A stretch of DNA of 60,000 nt from Zygnema cylindricum (Eukaryota; Streptophyta; Zygnematophyceae; Zygnematales; Zygnemataceae). The stretch spans positions 1-60,000 of the forward strand of contig JBBHKE010000020.1 in assembly GCA_037447655.1 (NCBI GenBank), written 5' to 3'. The translations under genes and the position numbers were made by a program. The notes below the pieces were generated by a model. That model worked only from the letters and a program-made list of their open reading frames with translations, made no database searches and was not told where the DNA came from. Below, piece after piece: positions 54,373 through 60,000 of this stretch (its first letter is position 1; every line of letters starts with the position of its first letter).

Positions 54373-55219
54373 TGTTGTGTATCGGTAAGGATTTGCCGAT
54401 AACCAATATGGGCCTTTTTTCGAGTATCCGATAATCGATATATTGGTACGATATATCGACATCGGCCTTATCGCCGATAAGTAGCCGATAATATCGGGTA
54501 CTTATCGGCGATAATGCCGATAACGATACGGATAAATGAACGGTCTGTACACTCAACTGTACGTCATATTCTCCGGACGTGTACAAGCATAGAAAGTACC
54601 GGAGCCGCCATGAAATCTGTACGATTTTGATACGGATCCAGTAAAAACGATGTACCTTTCACATCCGACGCCATGGCTTTGTCGATCCACTAGGGACCTG
54701 CCACGTGTCAATCTGTCGGCTTTTTTGGCAAAAGCTGCCAAAAGAGCCATTCCGGGATGTCGGCGCTCACGTTGGCCCGTCCGTTCGTGTTTTCCCATTC
54801 CAAGTCGTCCGTTCGATTTCGGCGGCGCGCAGAATGTTATTTTGCGTCCGTTGCACTTTTGTGTCAGCCGTCCTTTTCCAGTTCCATGTTCACCAGGTTT
54901 TTAGTTAATTTCCGTACGTCGCCGTAAAGTTTTCGTTCAGTTAACCATCCAACGTTTATGTGCCGCGTTTACCGTAATAAATTGCAGTTAAACTGTAACG
55001 AAACAGGTTTCTATACGTGGCATGCCACGCTATATAAAGTCAATAAAATAATACAGTATGTTGCAAAGTACTATTGTATGCATACTATATTTTTTTTAAG
55101 TTATCGTCGATATGGAATTTGTTGGTCCTAGACCGATATATCGGAACCTCTGACCGTTCGATAACCGATAACTATCGGTATCGGTGTTATCGCGATAAGT
55201 TTTTTACCGATACACAACA
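54373..55219. mobile_element. Non-autonomous TIR element with subterminal TATCGG repeats (847 bp)
   Basis: 16-bp perfect terminal inverted repeats TGTTGTGTATCGGTAA/TTACCGATACACAACA. Within about 150 bp of each end, TATCGG/CCGATA-type hexamers occur many times in both orientations, as transposase-binding arrays do in hAT- or CACTA-like elements. Target duplication is unclear (AAAATTAG versus GAATTATA), so the superfamily is left open. No coding sequence. Confidence 0.7.
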
Positions 55220-55237
55220 GAATTATATAGTACAGTA

Positions 55238-55798
55238 CACCGCCAATCGTTATTAGCGTTGTGTACGCTAATTCCGTTCCGTTCTTTTTTTTTGCTATTC
55301 TCCATTAGCGTAGTTCATTCTATTTTTTTCTTTACTCTATTTAGGGTTAATTTTTTAGTACCGTACAAAATGGAAGTACGCCATCAGTAAATTAGTGTGG
55401 TGTACGGAAAGTGTCAAACCGTACAAAGATGTACCTTTTTAAGTGAAAAAGTATAATTAATGAGTTTTAGTAGCCGCGGACGCATGAGAATGTGCGCTCT
55501 AAAAAGGGGGTCTAATCGTGTTGTCAAATATCACGTTTGCGCATATTCTTCCAGTAACCACGTTTCGACTGTGTGAACGTACGATTTGTGTACGATTTGT
55601 CAGATTTTGTACGAATACCTATATTAGTGTAAGCATTTATGCGACCGACATTTGTTTTTTTCAAAGACCCAAATTAGAATTATTACACAATTAGAATGTA
55701 TGTTTTTTTTCAAAACTTTCAAATTCTTAATTAGCGTAAACCACGGTAATTTTTCATGTACGCTAAAGAAACTTCTATGCTAATAACGATTGGCGGTG
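55238..55798. mobile_element. TA-target MITE V3, 561 bp
   Basis: Termini CACCGCCAATCG...CGATTGGCGGTG, TA at 55236-55237 and 55799-55800. Interior like V1 and V2. Confidence 0.87.
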
Positions 55799-55805
55799 TA
55801 CAGTA

Positions 55806-56004
55806 CACCGCGAATCGTTATTAGCGTTATGAACTCTATATCGGCGCCCCAAAATTTTGACATTAATACCTTAAATAGAATAAACTACACTATTTAAGGT
55901 CGTGGACCATAATCTGCCACGTCTCCCGATACTAAATTAGAATAAATGACGCTAATTTTTTCTTTACACTAATCATTTCTCAACGCTAATAACGATTCGC
56001 GGTG
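55806..56004. mobile_element. TA-target MITE U, 199 bp
   Basis: Termini CACCGCGAATCG...CGATTCGCGGTG, TA at 55804-55805 and 56005-56006. Separated from V3 by TACAGTA. Confidence 0.86.
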
Positions 56005-56006
56005 TA

Positions 56007-56500
56007 CTGTAGAGTGTGGTGGAGTGGTGGACAGGACGTGTCCAGATTTCAATTCTGTCCTGTATCCCTATCGTTGTAATCGCAAATATGCACTGTAGCA
56101 TTATCGCGGCCGTTGAATAACGACCAAAAATATGCTTCGCTGATGTCTTATGATCTCCTTCGTCGAATGAACCGTCGTTTACTTTTTGTCGTTACAGTTA
56201 ATGCAGGTAAACAGATGGAGGCTTGCCTGGAGCAGGCACGTTTTTCAGTACAATATGCATTTTTTGTTTGACCTAGGGGAGGCAATATGAATTGTAGCCA
56301 AAGAATGGACGGTTAGCGTAAACGACAAACTTCCTGGCCCCTGGCGAACCATCGTACGGTCGTACCCCTTATCTTTACCGATCTGATTATTTCGTCGACA
56401 GAAAAGTCAAGATTTTTCCTCCAATGTCCAGCTCCTGACCGTAGCTGCAAACAAACAGTATCTATCCAGCGGCAGCCTGCCACGTACGACGTTTTAAAGG
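56007..56500. other. Unassigned sequence between MITEs
   Basis: No gene, TIR or repeat recognised. Minus-strand open frame 56313-56609 runs into the mini-MITE and is not credible. Confidence 0.4.
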
Positions 56501-56505
56501 GTACA

Positions 56506-56553
56506 CAACCGCGAATCCCTATTAGCGTTAACCCTAATAGCGATTCGCGGTGT
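56506..56553. mobile_element. Minimal TA-MITE: two TIRs with almost nothing between
   Basis: CACAACCGCGAATCCCTATT...AATAGCGATTCGCGGTG flanked by TA on both sides, about 48 bp. It is a near-palindrome made only of the family termini. Confidence 0.65.
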
Positions 56554-56839
56554 AGCACATAAATTTTCGTGCCGGTCGCAACAGGACAAAATGCAAACCA
56601 GAAACACAACAGAAATGGATAGAAAATTCAAAATTTTCAGTGCATTACGGAAAAGATAAAAATATTTTTCTGTGCGCTGACGCCCTCGTGACCGTTTGTC
56701 GTTACTAGCACATATGAAAATTTTGTCTTTGGTTAAACATGCGGAGGGGAATCTGCTACGTCAGCGGAATTGTTACTAGCAAAGATCTTTTCACGATACG
56801 ACAAAAAAATTGGAGCAATACTTCTGCGATTATCGTGCA

Positions 56840-56926
56840 GTGTAGAAATCCACGCTAAATTAGCATTATAATTACAATTTCGCATTAATACTACTGAATT
56901 CTTAACGCAAATAACAATGGGCGGTG
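56840..56926. mobile_element. Remnant of a TA-MITE
   Basis: Right end ACGCAAATAACAATGGGCGGTG followed by TA; the expected left terminus is missing or decayed. Confidence 0.5.
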
Positions 56927-57064
56927 TATTTTGCGGTCAGCTTGTACCAGGTCTGTACGAATTTTGTACGGTATTGTACTTGCTGACGTCTAGCTTCTGC
57001 GCTAAGGTAAATTTCGCTCCTGTGAAAAAGTGTTTTTCTATGATATTTGATTTTTTTGTAGTAA

Positions 57065-57732
57065 GGGCATGGTTACATCAGGAGGTCTCTCTAATAGTAC
57101 GGCAACAAAATTTCTGCACTACAGAGGCCTCGGTTACATCGCGTATAGTAGGTAAAAAAGTTTTTACATACGTGTTCTGATTTGAGTGGCTCCACGTAAG
57201 TCGACGATCAAAATCTCTAAAATCGTCAAAGATTTGAATACCGACCATTTTCGTATAAAAATCCGTACTTGCGTATTACGTACGTGTACTTCGCAAGTGT
57301 ACCGCGTCAATGTACCTCAGTGATCTCCTTCACTCTGGTAACTTTCAGGAAAAAACCGAATTTCTTTTTTCGGCAAAGATTTTACGGTCACCTTGTCCGA
57401 AGGCACGTGACTTTGGGGCGTGTGAAATTTTTCATTTTTCATCGACACACGTGTGTATTGTCCAGGTGTAGCGATTTTACTGGTTCTGTATTGGTGAACC
57501 CACCTCCGCAAGGTGGGTTCACCAATACAGAGGCGTATGGAGCGATTGCTTCGCAGATGAAGACCAAAATGTAATCGGACGGTCGACGTCTTCTCCCGGA
57601 TACTTGGAGAATCGTAATCTTATTTTCTGTAATGGTGTTTTCAATAAAATCACGAAAATATAGTACGGCATGGTACGGAAAAATACAAAATTCTGTATTA
57701 AACCTCACTTTTCGTCTAATGTAACCATGCCC
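57065..57732. mobile_element. Harbinger-type MITE, 668 bp, TAA target duplication
   Basis: Perfect terminal inverted repeats GGGCATGGTTACAT/ATGTAACCATGCCC, TAA at 57062-57064 and 57733-57735. A 45-bp hairpin palindrome (57486-57530) lies inside. No transposase; open frames inside look random. Confidence 0.85.
57486..57530. repeat. Perfect 20-bp-stem palindrome
   Basis: CTGTATTGGTGAACCCACCT, loop CCGCA, then its exact reverse complement. Shares the ACCCACCT/AGGTGGGT core and CTGT...ACAG frame with the palindrome at 18242-18286. Confidence 0.9.
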
Positions 57733-57987
57733 TAATTGTTTTACAGTCGCCGTTCCTGTTCGTTCGTGTGGAAAACGTTTGACTTTCTGTTATAGGGTTC
57801 CACGTGGAGGCTATAAAACAAAAAATATTTTGTTTTTGGACAGGCGACAAACATCTTGAATAGTACAGTACTGTTTTGTCTCCGGAAATTTTGTTGTAAA
57901 ATAGACGCGCCGATGTAGTGAAAACGATGCATATTTTTTTATTTTTCAATGTTTACGTTTCGTACTTTTTATACAAAGGTACTAAAT
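57733..57987. other. Spacer before the tandem array
   Basis: AT-rich, with nothing recognisable beyond the MITE flank. Confidence 0.4.
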
Positions 57988-60000
57988 AAGCGTACGAATT
58001 CATTTGTCATAAGCTAAAAAGTCTATGCGGAAAATATTTCCGTTGATATAACAAATTCCCCTCCGTCGATATAGCTTTCCCCTTAGTCTTTTTCTATAAA
58101 TGTGAGAAGATGATCATTACCTTTCATCGAGTCCACGGAGAGATCTTCTAAGAGTGGGATTCCACGTGTCAGTAAACGCGTCCGTATGATTATTGGAAAC
58201 TCCCGATGGACGACGGCCCTAAGTTATACGAGGACGCTTGATTCTATCGCAGCTATAAAAGTGTAGATTTTTGTTTATTTAACCTAAATTTGCTCTCTTT
58301 GGAGACAAACATTCAATGTCAACCCTAAACCTTTCATATTATCTAATGCACAAACTTGCAAGGCGACAAAAAGTCATTCGCAACACATAAAAATGTTTTA
58401 TAAATCAAATTTGAAGTTGTTACCTTACATGAAGAACAACTTTTTACGACATTTTACAAACTTACAATAAACAAAAAGTATTTCGGAACACCGTGGAACC
58501 AAAAACTCTCTAGATACCTTATGAACGGGTTCCATAACAATTCCTCCTCTCCTGTAAGAAATATGAGTGATCATTTGGGAGGTACAAAAAGGGTAAAAAT
58601 AGTCAACGAAAAAGTCAAAGGAGTTTCTAAATTTCTACACCAAAATTGAAATGGCTCATTTCGCTTCTAGTTTGCTAGTTACCATTTTCAAAGTCAAATT
58701 CAACTCTTGTCTTTTAGTATTGGTTGCTTACAAAAGCGTACGAATTCATTTGTCATAAGCTAAAAAGTCTATGCGGAAAATATTTCCGTTGATATAACAA
58801 ATTCCCCTCCGTCGATATAGCTTTCCCCTTAGTCTTTTTCTATAAATGTGAGAAGATGATCATTACCTTTCATCGAGTCCACGGAGAGATCTTCTAAGAG
58901 TGGGATTCCACGTGTCAGTAAACGCGTCCGTATGATTATTGGAAACTCCCGATGGACGACGGCCCTAAGTTATACGAGGACGCTTGATTCTATCGCAGCT
59001 ATAAAAGTGTAGATTTTTGTTTATTTAACCTAAATTTGCTCTCTTTGGAGACAAACATTCAATGTCAACCCTAAACCTTTCATATTATCTAATGCACAAA
59101 CTTGCAAGGCGACAAAAAGTCATTCGCAACACATAAAAATGTTTTATAAATCAAATTTGAAGTTGTTACCTTACATGAAGAACAACTTTTTACGACATTT
59201 TACAAACTTACAATAAACAAAAAGTATTTCGGAACACCGTGGAACCAAAAACTCTCTAGATACCTTATGAACGGGTTCCATAACAATTCCTCCTCTCCTG
59301 TAAGAAATATGAGTGATCATTTGGGAGGTACAAAAAGGGTAAAAATAGTCAACGAAAAAGTCAAAGGAGTTTCTAAATTTCTACACCAAAATTGAAATGG
59401 CTCATTTCGCTTCTAGTTTGCTAGTTACCATTTTCAAAGTCAAATTCAACTCTTGTCTTTTAGTATTGGTTGCTTACAAAAGCGTACGAATTCATTTGTC
59501 ATAAGCTAAAAAGTCTATGCGGAAAATATTTCCGTTGATATAACAAATTCCCCTCCGTCGATATAGCTTTCCCCTTAGTCTTTTTCTATAAATGTGAGAA
59601 GATGATCATTACCTTTCATCGAGTCCACGGAGAGATCTTCTAAGAGTGGGATTCCACGTGTCAGTAAACGCGTCCGTATGATTATTGGAAACTCCCGATG
59701 GACGACGGCCCTAAGTTATACGAGGACGCTTGATTCTATCGCAGCTATAAAAGTGTAGATTTTTGTTTATTTAACCTAAATTTGCTCTCTTTGGAGACAA
59801 ACATTCAATGTCAACCCTAAACCTTTCATATTATCTAATGCACAAACTTGCAAGGCGACAAAAAGTCATTCGCAACACATAAAAATGTTTTATAAATCAA
59901 ATTTGAAGTTGTTACCTTACATGAAGAACAACTTTTTACGACATTTTACAAACTTACAATAAACAAAAAGTATTTCGGAACACCGTGGAACCAAAAACTC
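57988..60000 (+). repeat. 746-bp tandem repeat, at least 2.7 copies, running off the edge
   Basis: Copies at 57988-58733, 58734-59479 and 59480-60000 (cut by the window) appear identical to the eye, with the same period between all landmarks. Each holds a G-box/ABRE-like CCACGTGTC (58162 in copy 1), a TATA-like CTATAAAA (58253) and a 24-codon ORF (58316-58390). Satellite or recent local amplification. Confidence 0.95.

Noticed and set aside
56313-56609. 98-codon minus-strand ORF
   Set aside because: Spans the mini-MITE and has no similarity or repeat support.

Overview
The window looks like repeat-rich heterochromatin from a land plant. Supporting signs are chromovirus-type Ty3/gypsy and Ty1/copia elements, primer-binding sites matching plant initiator tRNA-Met, an F-box/LRR gene with a GT..AG intron and a CT-rich leader, and dense MITEs. 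No intact cellular gene is visible. The species cannot be named from the sequence.

Layout. 1-2074: 5'-cut Ty3/gypsy pol (plus strand), interrupted by a copia 5' LTR plus gag fragment (2075-3125). 3269-54360: three tandem copies of one locus, called U0 (3269-9092, partial), UA (17420-30470) and UB (30472-54360). The U0/UA join is filled by a TA-target MITE that itself carries a complete 7.8-kb minus-strand gypsy chromovirus (9329-17107). UA and UB each carry a promoter-like region with MITEs, a 35-bp minisatellite, an F-box/LRR pseudogene broken by a copia element, a GGGA-rich purine tract, a long foldback and a minus-strand LRR-like pseudogene. UB keeps the whole copia insertion (38599-49350, 5-bp target duplication), and inside it a young gag-only LTR element (41926-46290, perfect TCAGC duplication). 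UA has lost everything between the minisatellite and the copia integrase region. 54373-56926: a TIR element with subterminal TATCGG repeats and more TA-target MITEs. 57065-57732: a Harbinger-type MITE. 57988-60000: a 746-bp tandem repeat running off the right edge.

Most notable. (1) The copia element and the gag-only element share a primer-binding site complementary to the anticodon arm, not the 3' end, of initiator tRNA-Met. They also share a polypurine tract, the gag N-terminus, a gag start codon inside the LTR, and an antisense tRNA-like A-box/B-box/T-run segment in the LTR. The gag-only ORF ends in a recognisable remnant of reverse transcriptase, so it looks like an in-frame internal deletion of such a copia, mobilised in trans. 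(2) About fifteen MITEs share CACCGC termini and a TA target duplication, proven by empty sites and one self-insertion. Several sit in inverted pairs that could form hairpins of about 0.5 kb. (3) The gypsy has a canonical G_GGA_AAC -1 frameshift site at the gag/pol overlap.

Relative order inferred from nesting: copia into F-box gene, then tandem duplication of the locus, then the unit-specific events (UA deletion, gag-only insertion in UB, gypsy and MITE insertions).
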